64,000 nt of DNA. Origin: Bacillota bacterium. Lineage in GTDB: Bacteria; Bacillota; UBA4882; UBA8346. This document shows, piece by piece, positions 1 to 8,175 of the stretch. The first letter of the stretch is position 1; each line of letters starts with the position of its first letter. The translations under genes and the position numbers were made by a program. The notes below the pieces were generated by a model that saw only the letters and a program-made list of their open reading frames with translations, made no database searches and was not told the origin of the DNA. The stretch spans positions 35,672-99,671 of the forward strand of contig JAEWZY010000043.1 in the NCBI GenBank assembly GCA_023394955.1, given 5' to 3'.

Positions 1-2
1 CC

Positions 3-647
3 GAATGGAAGATACAAGGGACCATGGTTAGCGCAGGCGCGGCGGTATCCTTGGCTGAACTGGCTAAAGAATTGGCCGGGCAAGGATTGTCAGGTTTGGA
101 ATTTGCCTGCGGAATACCGGGAACGGTTGGCGGAGGCGTTTATATGAACGCAGGCGCTTATAATGGTGAAATATCGCAAGTGGTGGCCAGGGTCCAGGCG
201 GTCCGGACAGGAAAGGGGATCTTATGGTTTGAGAAAGCCGATTTAGACTTAGGTTACCGATTTAGCAGGTTCCAGAGAGAAACCAATGAGATCATTACCG
301 GAGTGGATTTTTCCTTAAATCGGGAACAGGTGGACTTGGTTCGCGCTAAGGTAAATGAACTTACTTTCCTGCGGGAAAGCAAACAACCGTTGGAGATGCC
401 GAGCGCTGGCAGTGTCTTTCGGCGCCCGAAAGGATATTATGTGGGGCCGTTAATTGAGGAAGCCGGATTAAAAGGTTATACGATTGGGGGCGCCCAAGTC
501 TCTCCCAAGCATACCGGGTTTATTGTAAATACAGGAGGGGCTACCGCTCAAGATGTACTCTCTTTAATCGGCCATATTCAAAAGATGATTAAAGAGCGAA
601 ACGGGGTGGATTTGGTACCGGAAATCAAAATAATCGGCGTCGATTAG
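3..647 (+). CDS. murB: UDP-N-acetylenolpyruvoylglucosamine reductase, C-terminal part
   Basis: This is the 3' part of MurB, the FAD enzyme that reduces UDP-GlcNAc-enolpyruvate to UDP-MurNAc in peptidoglycan synthesis. The frame is open to the left window edge, so the FAD-binding N-terminus lies outside and the ATG at 24 is internal. Visible signatures are the glycine-rich GIPGTVGGGVYMNAGAYNGE segment, GYRFSRF, the SAGSVFRRP motif carrying the serine proton donor, and a C-terminal LVPEIKIIG with the conserved glutamate. The short insertion pattern around GYRFS matches type II MurB of Firmicutes. Identification is secure; only the length is unknown. Confidence 0.96.
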   Translation, partial: EWKIQGTMVSAGAAVSLAELAKELAGQGLSGLEFACGIPGTVGGGVYMNAGAYNGEISQVVARVQAVRTGKGILWFEKADLDLGYRFSRFQRETNEIITGVDFSLNREQVDLVRAKVNELTFLRESKQPLEMPSAGSVFRRPKGYYVGPLIEEAGLKGYTIGGAQVSPKHTGFIVNTGGATAQDVLSLIGHIQKMIKERNGVDLVPEIKIIGVD

Positions 648-727
648 TTTCCTCATTTTCCCAAATAAAATTAACAAGGAAATATTTGTCCAAGGTCGAA
701 ATGAGTTTTAGAAATAGATAGGTTAGG

Positions 728-1756
728 ATGAAGATGAAAAAGTTCATTGCTATTTTTCTGTTAACGATCATTAGTGTTGTTCCGGGACTGGCGCAGGCTC
801 AGGGGGTAAGCCCCATTATTTCGGTACAAGCCTATGCTAAGAATCTGGCTGGAACCGAAATTCGGCTTTTGCCGGAGAGTTATGACGTTTGGGCGAGTGA
901 CTGGTCTCCCGATGGGAAATCTCTGGTTTTTGCCGGAAAAGAGCAGGGCAAAGACGCGACTAAAATGAAGATTTGGTATTGGGGTTTGAATTCGGATAAG
1001 AAACCGGCGCAATTAACCGATACCGAAGATTTAATGGATTACTCGCCTCGCTGGTCTCCGGATGGAACCAAGATTGCCATTACCAGACGTAATTTCGGGA
1101 AATTAAACTCCACTAACTCGGCTATTTGGGCCAAAGAAATTTCCGGAGGAGCGGGGCGACAACTTACTCAAGGCCCGGCAGACCGGGATCCGTTTTGGTC
1201 TCCTGATGGAACCCAATTGGTTTTTAGCCGAGGCCAAGGACCATTTCAATCTCAATTACTCATCGTTAACTTTGATGATGGGAAAATCAAAACTATAGTC
1301 GGGGAAGAAGGGGAACTAACACATTCGCCTTGGTGGGGACGGAACGGGAAGATTTACTATACCAAACTTAATCCAAGTCCAAAGAAGGTTACGGTTTCCG
1401 GAAGGGATTATCAGGTAATGGATTTTGGTAAAGGAGAAATTTGGTCTTATAACCCGAATACCGATTCGAAAGAACCGGTTATTGCCGACCAATACGACAA
1501 CCGGACTCCGGCCCTTTCCCCTGATGGAACCAAACTGGCCTTTATATCAAGCCGGGTCCCGGTAAAAGAAGGGAATGGAAGATATGACCGGGGCAGTTTA
1601 TATATTAAAGATTTAACCTCGGGAGAGATTTTGTACGTCACTAATAAAGTGGGTCTGGTGGGCGGTTCATTGAGTTGGAGCCCGGATGGAAAGAGGATCG
1701 CTTTTTTCACATTTCGCAGTATTCGTCCGGCGGTCTGGGTGATATATATAGCTTGA
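728..1756 (+). CDS. secreted TolB-like PD40 beta-propeller protein
   Basis: The protein has a signal peptide (KKFIAIFLLTIISVVPGLAQA) followed by repeated WSPDGxxIxF blades near residues 58, 109, 157, 262 and 316, the PD40/TolB-like propeller repeat. It is therefore an exported propeller, probably periplasmic or surface, of unknown partner. There is no tolA, tolQ, tolR or pal nearby, so a Tol-Pal role is not supported. ATG 734 is a possible alternative start. The last blade ends abruptly: after a run of six T at 1702-1707, the +1 frame continues with GGLGDIYSLT, which fits a propeller blade better than the annotated tail, so a 1-base frameshift is possible (stop then at 1797). Confidence 0.75.
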   Translation: MKMKKFIAIFLLTIISVVPGLAQAQGVSPIISVQAYAKNLAGTEIRLLPESYDVWASDWSPDGKSLVFAGKEQGKDATKMKIWYWGLNSDKKPAQLTDTEDLMDYSPRWSPDGTKIAITRRNFGKLNSTNSAIWAKEISGGAGRQLTQGPADRDPFWSPDGTQLVFSRGQGPFQSQLLIVNFDDGKIKTIVGEEGELTHSPWWGRNGKIYYTKLNPSPKKVTVSGRDYQVMDFGKGEIWSYNPNTDSKEPVIADQYDNRTPALSPDGTKLAFISSRVPVKEGNGRYDRGSLYIKDLTSGEILYVTNKVGLVGGSLSWSPDGKRIAFFTFRSIRPAVWVIYIA

Positions 1757-1781
1757 CAAATCAATGTAATTACAATAAAAT
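1753..1781 (+). promoter_or_regulatory. sigma-A promoter of the pilin/chaperone operon
   Basis: TTGACA (1753-1758), a 17-base spacer, then TAAAAT (1776-1781). The predicted start near 1788 lies just before the c-di-GMP-II aptamer, so the riboswitch would be inside the leader. Confidence 0.75.
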
Positions 1782-1800
1782 AAAAATATTAATTTAATAT

Positions 1801-1866
1801 TCGATGCAATGAAGTTGGGTTTGTACATGGTCACTTGAACCTAATGGAGTTAGTAGTGAAACCGGC
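1801..1866 (+). promoter_or_regulatory. cyclic di-GMP-II riboswitch aptamer
   Basis: The leader contains the class II c-di-GMP aptamer signature in order: a GGGTTT block (1817-1822), TCACTTGA (1831-1838), a short hairpin, and GTTAGTAGTG followed by AACC (1849-1863). The GGGTTT and AACC blocks can form the class's pseudoknot. Order, spacing and bases match my memory of the Clostridioides difficile examples. The AACC end overlaps the following terminator stem, so ligand binding should oppose termination (ON switch); that direction is inference. Confidence 0.8.
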
Positions 1867-1887
1867 GTTATTTTGCGTCGGTTTTTT
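1859..1887 (+). terminator. leader terminator of the c-di-GMP-II riboswitch
   Basis: A 9-bp stem (1859-1867 with 1876-1884, one G-T pair) and an 8-base loop, followed by T residues to 1887. It shares bases with the 3' end of the aptamer, so the two structures exclude each other. Confidence 0.75.
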
Positions 1888-1923
1888 ATTATAAAATGTT
1901 ATACTATTAAGGAGGAATTTAGC

Positions 1924-2403
1924 GTGAAAAAAGTAATTTGGACTATGGCTCTAATCTTAGTTTTAAGTATCGGCAGTCTGGGGCTGGCGGCTGATTCGCA
2001 CACGGTAACCGTAACTATCAATTCCTTTGCCCGGGTGTCGGTAACCGGTTCGGCTTCGGTTACAGTTTATGAAAACGATTTTGTTAATGGCTACGCTAAT
2101 AAGGATTTAAACAGCACCGTTCAAATTGCTGTCAGGACTAATAATAACAACGGCTGTAAGGTTTTAGCTTCTGCTTCCAATGATTTTTCCAAGACGTTTC
2201 CGGTAAGCAGACTTAAAGCGAAGATTGATACCGATGGCGTTTCTTATTTGCCCTTAGCCACTACTCCGGTTGAGTTAGTCAATTTTTCCAGCAAGCAAAA
2301 GGATAATTATTCAGTTTTATTCAGGTTGGAAGAACTTCCGGAAACCCAAGAAGCCGGGAATTATACCACTACTATTACATATACAGCGGTAGTTAATTCT
2401 TAA
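1924..2403 (+). CDS. secreted pilin-like protein (spore-coat-U-like fold)
   Basis: A 159-residue exported protein. GTG 1924 is chosen because AAGGAGG at 1909-1915 sits 8 bases upstream; the longer frame from TTG 1873 would run through the riboswitch terminator. Signal peptide KKVIWTMALILVLSIGSLGLAA is followed by a beta-rich domain ending in GNYTTTITYTAVV, reminiscent of the last strand of spore-coat-U/CsuA-type fimbrial subunits. It is cotranscribed with the PapD-like chaperone at 2422 (18-bp gap). I infer a fibre subunit; sequence similarity is weak, and a WxL-like cell-wall protein is the alternative. Confidence 0.6.
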   Translation: MKKVIWTMALILVLSIGSLGLAADSHTVTVTINSFARVSVTGSASVTVYENDFVNGYANKDLNSTVQIAVRTNNNNGCKVLASASNDFSKTFPVSRLKAKIDTDGVSYLPLATTPVELVNFSSKQKDNYSVLFRLEELPETQEAGNYTTTITYTAVVNS

Positions 2404-2421
2404 GAAAAGGGAACAGTTGAT

Positions 2422-3222
2422 TTGAAAGCTAAAGCTTTTAGGGTATGCTTAATATTGCTATATATTTTTTTGCTAACCCCGGCTTTAGGGTTAGACCTTG
2501 GTATTAGCCCGCCTGATATTAATCTTAAAATCAGTCCGGGGGAGCAGTATCAAGGAGAGATGTATATCTTCGGTTCTGAAAAAGAGTCGATTCAGGTCAA
2601 AATATATCCAATGGATTGGTCTTTGTCGACCTTAGGAAATTATCAATTTCTCCCCATGGGGACCGTAAAGCGTTCGGCTTCCTCATGGATTTCTTTTTTT
2701 CCGCGAAGTTTCAGTCTTCCGCCTAAACGAGGCCAAAAAATTGAATATACGATTAAAGTTCCTCAAAACGCATCAGGCAGCTATTGGGCTACATTGATGG
2801 CTGAGACCAACCCAACCCCAGGCGCTGCTCCGGGCCAATTTCAAGTGATGATGGCCGGTAGAGTCGCTTATATTATCAGGATTGATATTAATGGCTCGCC
2901 TCCGGGAATCGGTAAAATTGAAAGACTTAGGTTGGATTGGAACCAAGAACTTAAGAAGTTGGAAGCTTCATTGCGGATTAAGAATAGCGGAACCTCAATG
3001 CTAAGATTCAAAGGCAAGTTGGAGCTGAAAGACAGCCAGGGTAAAACCGTAGGGCAAATACAGTTTCGGGAAGGTTATGTTCTTCCGGATTATACTCGCG
3101 AATTTGAATTAGGGGACCATAATCTCAATCTAAAACCGGGCTTTTATATCGGTTTGGCAATTGCCGATTTTGGGGAAAGAAACTTAAAAGCGATCCAGTC
3201 AACTTTGGAAATAAAGAAATAA
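2422..3222 (+). CDS. PapD-like periplasmic chaperone
   Basis: 266 residues from TTG 2422 with AAAAGGGAA upstream. After a signal peptide the mature protein begins LDLGISPPDINLKISPG, then an Ig-like domain with FFPRSFSLPPKRGQKIEYTI, the pattern of the first domain of pilus chaperones (strand, Pro-rich turn, hydrophobic strands), and a second Ig-like domain from about residue 155. Such chaperones hold fimbrial subunits in the periplasm and pass them to an usher. Its position directly after a pilin-like gene and near a barrel protein supports this. DUF916/WxL-associated proteins have a similar N-terminus, so a wall-associated role is possible. Confidence 0.6.
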   Translation: MKAKAFRVCLILLYIFLLTPALGLDLGISPPDINLKISPGEQYQGEMYIFGSEKESIQVKIYPMDWSLSTLGNYQFLPMGTVKRSASSWISFFPRSFSLPPKRGQKIEYTIKVPQNASGSYWATLMAETNPTPGAAPGQFQVMMAGRVAYIIRIDINGSPPGIGKIERLRLDWNQELKKLEASLRIKNSGTSMLRFKGKLELKDSQGKTVGQIQFREGYVLPDYTREFELGDHNLNLKPGFYIGLAIADFGERNLKAIQSTLEIKK

Positions 3223-3289
3223 GCAAAGAAACAGATTGCAATGTCATTGTGCAAATCGAAGTTGATGAACTATATTTTCATAATTTTAG

Positions 3290-3318
3290 TTGCTAATATT
3301 TAAATAAAATGTTATAAT
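3290..3318 (+). promoter_or_regulatory. sigma-A promoter before the c-di-GMP-I riboswitch
   Basis: TTGCTA (3290-3295), a 17-base spacer and TATAAT (3313-3318), about 35 bases before the GEMM aptamer. Confidence 0.7.
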
Positions 3319-3351
3319 TTTTACACGAGAAGTACATTCGACAACTTTATT

Positions 3352-3432
3352 CGATAAAGGCAAATCCGGTGAAAACCGGAGACGCAAAGTCACGGATCTA
3401 AAGCGAAAGCTATGATGGCCGGGCCGCCGAAA
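3352..3432 (+). promoter_or_regulatory. cyclic di-GMP-I (GEMM) riboswitch
   Basis: The conserved order of the GEMM-I aptamer is present: GGCAAA, a CCGG-GAAA-CCGG type hairpin with a GNRA loop, GACGCAAAGTCACGG, CTAAA, then ATGATGGCC and closing GGGCCGCC. The closing GGGCCG can instead pair with CGGCCC at about 3454-3459, just before the ribosome site of the next gene, giving a plausible switch. It controls the small secreted protein at 3480. Confidence 0.9.
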
Positions 3433-3479
3433 ATGGGTTGTTTTATTTTTGACGGCCCCCGCGCGAAGGTGTGAGGGTT

Positions 3480-3902
3480 ATGTTATGTAAGGGAAAAGTT
3501 CATTGGATATTGGCGCTCATCATTTTAGGCTGTCTTAGTTGCGGAGCGCACGCCGGAACATCCCATGATGTCGCGATTAGGATTGCGGAGATCGGCAGGT
3601 ATCATGTGGAGAATAAAGCGTTGATCGCTAACGGCGAGCATTTGATTCAAACCATCGACGTGGTTATTTTAAGCAATTCCGACCGAAAATGGCGTTTTAT
3701 AGCGATCCCGTTCGGTGAATGCGCCGGGATGGAATGGTCGAAGGACAATCGGGTGTGGCATTGTTTGGAGGCTGGGTCCGGAGAGATGATGTTAATTACA
3801 GGGGAACGCTCCAACTGGAATAGTTATCGTTTTTATCTGAAAGTAAATAAAAACAAGGCTAAAGAGATTAATCTTGGTTATCAATTATTGTTTAATGAAT
3901 AG
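3480..3902 (+). CDS. small secreted protein under GEMM riboswitch control
   Basis: 140 residues from ATG 3480; GAAGGTG at 3464-3470 is well placed for this start, while GTG 3471 would be too close. A signal peptide ends near CGAHAG, and the mature protein is about 115 residues, beta-rich. A WSKDNRVWHCL stretch resembles WSKDGQNYQQL in the protein at 6933, and both finish with a strand-like LGYQLLF or YSLRIEF. I infer a fibre subunit or accessory protein of the neighbouring chaperone/usher-like locus. No named family is recognised. Confidence 0.6.
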   Translation: MLCKGKVHWILALIILGCLSCGAHAGTSHDVAIRIAEIGRYHVENKALIANGEHLIQTIDVVILSNSDRKWRFIAIPFGECAGMEWSKDNRVWHCLEAGSGEMMLITGERSNWNSYRFYLKVNKNKAKEINLGYQLLFNE

Positions 3903-3925
3903 AACACACAGAATTCCTCCTTATT

Positions 3926-3953
3926 AACACCCTCTAACAAATTAGAGGGTGTT
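3926..3953. terminator. bidirectional terminator between convergent genes
   Basis: A perfect 12-bp inverted repeat (3926-3937 with 3942-3953) and a CAAA loop between the ends of the genes at 3902 (+) and 3961 (-). Confidence 0.8.
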
Positions 3954-3960
3954 TCATTTA

Positions 3961-6885
3961 TTACGGAATAATCACCAATAAAGCTTCTTCTAAATGAGTT
4001 TTACCTTTTAAATCAATACCGCTACACTTGATCTTCACTTGGCTTGATGGAATTTGCTGCGGGACGCGCCAACGATAGTTCCAAACAGTATTGGATAGAG
4101 TTTCAAGTCGAACTGTTTCTCCAGTAGGTAAGATAAGTTCCAGCCTTTGCAAAGGCAAGCTTGATTCGATTGTTAATTCCAGAATGGCGCCGGGTTTGAT
4201 CAATTCCTGGCTCATGGTTAGTAATAGTTTGGCTTCTTCTTTAACAATATTGATGGGGCGTTCAAACGGGAATAATCCGATTTTAATCAAGGAAGATTCT
4301 TCTAAATTGCCGGAATCAATCGCAATTGTTTCTAGATTAGTCGGCGCTTGCATATTGTCGGGGAGCAAATTGTCATCCAAGCTAAACCGGTATAAGCCTG
4401 GAGCGACTTGATAGAAGATAAATTGTCCATTATGGTTGGAATAAGCCCGGGACTCTTTTTTTTGGTCCTTATTTATCAGGTCGATTGGAATCCCGGATAG
4501 ATCCGGTTCGCCAGGGTCCTGCTCGCCATTTATATTACGGTCGAAATATATTTTTCCGGTAATATTTTGGGAACGGATAAAGGGCAAGTCCAACTGGGTT
4601 GTCTGGTACTGTTTGACTGTTACCGTAGTTACCGGTGTTTCGGGCAGATAAATAACTTCATATAAAGGGTCTAAACTGATTTGGTGTTCGCCGGGGGCTA
4701 ATCCGTAGATCGCAAAACGGCCGTTTTGGTCGGTTTCAAAATTAATCGATCCGTCTAGGACCAAGATCATTTTACGGAGGGGTGTTTCATCATCATCAAG
4801 CTGGCCGTTTTGGTTGCGGTCCAGAAACGCGACTCCCTCAACGGCGCCCAAAGGTTTTTGAATCGGAATGGAAAACTTTTTACGGACAACAAAATTTAAG
4901 CTATCGGCCGAGTAATCGGAATTCCAAATTCCAACATATTGCAATGCGAGTTGGTATTGATAGATGCGCCAATCAAGGGAAAATTCTAAACTGTGTTTTG
5001 GTTCCGAGGTAAAATAACGGTATAATAAGGATTTCCATTCTAAACTGTTATGATAGAGGCGCTGTTGAAAACCAAATCCCAGCTTGGATTCATTCTCCGA
5101 GGAAGCTGAGTTAGAAACGATTTGGGGATTGAAGAGTAAATCTTCGTTTTTACTCAGGGCATACTCGGTTTCCCAATTGAGCTTGGTATAATTAGAATTA
5201 GCGTCGCTGGCGGAACTATCGATCGAATGATTAAGCCACCATTCATGTTGATAACGGCCTTTTTCAAAAACGTCTTCCACAAAGAAGGAAGTGTTATGTT
5301 TTGAAAAAGAACCATTAGCAAGTTGATATTGATAAGAAAAACGTATATTAAGGCCGAATGGCCAGTTGAATATGGTTTCGATATAATAGTCGTCATAATC
5401 GGTGATTTCAGAAGCCAGATCCGAACCCGCGTCTTCAAGGGTCCTGGCTTCATACATAAATTGATTATAAATAGTCATCTTTTCATTGGATAAAGGTTGG
5501 TATAGGGTAAGATGCAGTCGTTTTTTATCCAGGTAATCGGAGATTTCTTTAAATGTTTGGGCTCTAGAGGTAAAGTACCAGTTGCCGTAGTAACGATCGA
5601 TCCCGATGCCAAAAGCGTAACCGTCGGAGTCGGAAGCATTATAGGCCAGAGAGTTGGACCATTTTAGACCGGATCTTAGATTGGTTTGATAGTCCCATTC
5701 GAACACGGTTTGTTCGGAGTCATTTAAATAATCGTTGAGTAAACTGAATCGGGAATTATCGTTTAAAAATAGTTCCAGGCCGAATGGGCGCTTGGAAGAA
5801 TCACCTTCAAGATTATCCCAAGCATAGAAACCATAGGAACGTTCTCCGGTATTATGAGCAACCCTCAGATTCCCAAGGGAACTCTTGGGCGCGATCATTC
5901 CCTCCCAGGGAAGGGAGAAATCTCCGGCTTTTACATCCCAGCCATCGGATTTGAAATGAGTATAATAACGGCGATTCAGATCGTTTAAAAGATCTGAGAT
6001 ATATAACTGATAGGCGCTGTCCGGTTTCCAGTGCCCGTTCATGGAAAAAGATAAATTAGGATCGGTAAGGCCGGGTTCGGTGATATCAGGGTGCGAGGCT
6101 GACAGCTGGCCTTGCCAAATATAATAACGGTCCGCCATTTTATCAAACTTATCAGTTATATTAGTGGTGAGAAGAATTATTTTTTGTTCGTTTCCCCATG
6201 AAAATTCAAGTTTGACTTGGTCATACTCGGTTTCAGAATAACCGGGTATTTGATGTTCAATAATAACAGCCTGGGACTGCTCCGGATTTAATTGAAAACT
6301 GGAAGGTCCAATCTCTAAAGGCCACTCATTCTCAGATGTTCCTTTTACCGAGAAATATTCCACGGTATTGCCGTTATTGGTAACTACTAAACTATAATTT
6401 ACGGTTGATCCATTCAACCCGCTTTGGGGTGAAGGGGTCCCGAAATTAATCGTGGATACCGGATTAACTAAAACGGGGATACTAACCATTGGTAAATTAA
6501 AGGCTTCGCCATAGATCTTGAACCCGATTTGAATTTTTTTGACTATATTAGCTTGGGCATTGATGGGAATGATCGCGGTAACTGGGAAAAAAAAGTTTTT
6601 GGAATTGGCGGGGACGGTAATTAAAGCATCTCCGATTATATTCCAGTCCGGATCGGTTATATATTCCACCTGTAAGTCTAATGGAGAATCTCCTCGATTT
6701 TGAAAGGATAAGACATAAGTTAAAAAATCACCCGGATTTCCATTTTGCTGATCAGGGACTGTAACTGAAAGGGAAGTATTCAAGACGGTTTCACCGGCGT
6801 AAACCGGTAATCCGCTTAATATAAGCAGGAGATTAAGAATAATTAGCGAAATTAATATTTGAATACATGACAAATGCTTTTTCAT
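3961..6885 (-). CDS. usher-like outer-membrane barrel with SdrB/Ig modules
   Basis: 974 residues with a signal peptide (LLLILSGLPVYAG). Apparent order: two Ig/NEW3-like domains (about 40-145 and 150-245, each with Tyr-x-Leu-x-Val strands and Asn-Gly turns); a long central region (about 260-690) of alternating amphipathic strands rich in Tyr, Trp and Asn with short turns, typical of an outer-membrane barrel; two SdrB-like modules, each with a calcium-type loop (DRNQNGQLDDDE and DRNINGEQDPGE); and a final Ig-like domain. Ushers of chaperone-usher pili combine a barrel with soluble domains, and a pilin-like protein and chaperone lie next door. I infer an usher-like export or anchoring protein. 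A cell-surface adhesin without export function is the alternative. Confidence 0.55.
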   Translation of the reverse strand: MKKHLSCIQILISLIILNLLLILSGLPVYAGETVLNTSLSVTVPDQQNGNPGDFLTYVLSFQNRGDSPLDLQVEYITDPDWNIIGDALITVPANSKNFFFPVTAIIPINAQANIVKKIQIGFKIYGEAFNLPMVSIPVLVNPVSTINFGTPSPQSGLNGSTVNYSLVVTNNGNTVEYFSVKGTSENEWPLEIGPSSFQLNPEQSQAVIIEHQIPGYSETEYDQVKLEFSWGNEQKIILLTTNITDKFDKMADRYYIWQGQLSASHPDITEPGLTDPNLSFSMNGHWKPDSAYQLYISDLLNDLNRRYYTHFKSDGWDVKAGDFSLPWEGMIAPKSSLGNLRVAHNTGERSYGFYAWDNLEGDSSKRPFGLELFLNDNSRFSLLNDYLNDSEQTVFEWDYQTNLRSGLKWSNSLAYNASDSDGYAFGIGIDRYYGNWYFTSRAQTFKEISDYLDKKRLHLTLYQPLSNEKMTIYNQFMYEARTLEDAGSDLASEITDYDDYYIETIFNWPFGLNIRFSYQYQLANGSFSKHNTSFFVEDVFEKGRYQHEWWLNHSIDSSASDANSNYTKLNWETEYALSKNEDLLFNPQIVSNSASSENESKLGFGFQQRLYHNSLEWKSLLYRYFTSEPKHSLEFSLDWRIYQYQLALQYVGIWNSDYSADSLNFVVRKKFSIPIQKPLGAVEGVAFLDRNQNGQLDDDETPLRKMILVLDGSINFETDQNGRFAIYGLAPGEHQISLDPLYEVIYLPETPVTTVTVKQYQTTQLDLPFIRSQNITGKIYFDRNINGEQDPGEPDLSGIPIDLINKDQKKESRAYSNHNGQFIFYQVAPGLYRFSLDDNLLPDNMQAPTNLETIAIDSGNLEESSLIKIGLFPFERPINIVKEEAKLLLTMSQELIKPGAILELTIESSLPLQRLELILPTGETVRLETLSNTVWNYRWRVPQQIPSSQVKIKCSGIDLKGKTHLEEALLVIIP

Positions 6886-6932
6886 GACTTAGAAATTTCT
6901 AGTTAAATCAAGGAAGTCCTTTTATTTATTGG

Positions 6933-7478
6933 ATGAAAAACATGAAAATTAAAAGAAAATTAAGAAGTTTAAAAGTAGTTATCATAGTTATCGGATTGTT
7001 TTTAATTATTACTGCTTCAAAATTGAATATGCCGATTTATGCCTTAGGGCCGTTTCTCAGACTTAACGTCACTCCATCTAATATTTCTTTTAATATTGTT
7101 GACGCCGAAGCTCCGGAAGAATATTATTCGGGCAGCCAGGAGGTGACGGTTGTGACGGAGAATACATTCCCTTTTCCCTGGACAATCTTGCCATGGTACT
7201 TGGGGATTAAGTCGGGGGAAGCGTATCTGAGAGACGCTATCAATCCCAGCAATCAAATTCCCGTTTCCCAACTACGCTGGTCGAAGGATGGACAAAATTA
7301 TCAACAGCTTTCCCAAGAATGGGCCTTGGTCAACTCTTATTCCGATTATGATGAAAAGTCTTTTAAAGAGCGAATTTCTTACCGATTATACTCCGAACCC
7401 GGCCGAAGCCTACCGGCAGGAATTTATTCGCTTAGAATCGAATTTGACGCCAGATGGCTTAATCTTCCCTGGAGATAA
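6933..7478 (+). CDS. secreted beta-rich protein, probable fibre subunit
   Basis: 181 residues, divergent from the barrel protein with only 47 bp between, which must hold both promoters. A long N-terminal hydrophobic segment (VVIIVIGLFLIITASKL) ends near YALG. The rest is a beta-rich domain containing LRWSKDGQNY and ending LPAGIYSLRIEFDARW, close in layout to the protein at 3480. It is followed 14 bp later by the FadR-like regulator. Function unknown; the shared motif and the neighbourhood suggest a structural or tip component of the same locus. Confidence 0.55.
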   Translation: MKNMKIKRKLRSLKVVIIVIGLFLIITASKLNMPIYALGPFLRLNVTPSNISFNIVDAEAPEEYYSGSQEVTVVTENTFPFPWTILPWYLGIKSGEAYLRDAINPSNQIPVSQLRWSKDGQNYQQLSQEWALVNSYSDYDEKSFKERISYRLYSEPGRSLPAGIYSLRIEFDARWLNLPWR

Positions 7479-7492
7479 CTTGAGGTGATTAA

Positions 7493-8173
7493 TTGTTTCA
7501 GCCGATTCAATCCACAACAGTAGTGCAGCAGATTATTGATAAGATTACTCAATCGTTAATCAAAGGCGAATTAAAACCGGGAGATCGTTTGCCTCCCGAA
7601 CCGGAATTAGCGATCCAGCTTGGAGTCAGCCGTACTTCACTGCGAGAAGCATTGAAAACCCTATGCGGTTTAGGGGTTCTAAACGCGCGGAAACGAGGTG
7701 GAACCTTTATTGCCACCGAAGTCTCGCAATCGATGCTCAATCCCTTGGTCTTTAATTTAATTATTGAGAAAGGCTCAAATGAAGAATTATTTGAGCTGCG
7801 GGTACTGCTAGAAGTAGACGCAATTGAGCTTGCCATTAAAAAAGCCACCGCCGAAGATTTTCAACTGCTGGCCGCCGAATTGAATGAGTATGAACAAAAC
7901 ATTCCCGGTGGTAACATGGAGTTGTTGGCAGACTTGGATCTCCGGTTTCATCTTAGGCTGCTGCAGATTTCCAACAATTCTCCTTTCATCAGGATTAGCC
8001 AGTTGATTATGCAATTATTCGAACCGCCTATCAAAGAAGCATTAAAAATGATCGGCCCTAATCAAGTTTTGAAGAACCATCGTGCTTTATATCAGGCTCT
8101 TTTGGAACGGGATTTACTAAAGGCCAAAGAACATGTGGTCCAAGCTTTTGAAATTTCAAAGCAGTTTTTATAG
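7493..8173 (+). CDS. GntR-family (FadR subfamily) transcriptional regulator
   Basis: 226 residues from TTG 7493 with GAGGTG 6 bases upstream. The N-terminal winged helix reads IIDKITQSLIKGELKPGDRLPPEPELAIQLGVSRTSLREALKTL, the classical GntR signature, followed by an all-helical FCD domain (residues 90-225) with Asp and His residues (DLDLRFHLRLL; NHRALYQAL) of the metal and ligand pocket. Such proteins sense organic acids or sugar acids. Short spacing suggests it is read with the 6933 gene, but a target cannot be named; the uronate gene uxaE is 5 kb away. Confidence 0.9.
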   Translation: MFQPIQSTTVVQQIIDKITQSLIKGELKPGDRLPPEPELAIQLGVSRTSLREALKTLCGLGVLNARKRGGTFIATEVSQSMLNPLVFNLIIEKGSNEELFELRVLLEVDAIELAIKKATAEDFQLLAAELNEYEQNIPGGNMELLADLDLRFHLRLLQISNNSPFIRISQLIMQLFEPPIKEALKMIGPNQVLKNHRALYQALLERDLLKAKEHVVQAFEISKQFL

Positions 8174-8175
8174 AC

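Noticed and set aside
728..1756. TolB of the Tol-Pal system
   Set aside because: Only PD40 blades are shared; no tolQRA or pal in the neighbourhood.
1873..1923. TTG 1873 as start of the pilin-like gene
   Set aside because: It lies within the riboswitch terminator; GTG 1924 has an ideal ribosome site and begins the signal peptide.
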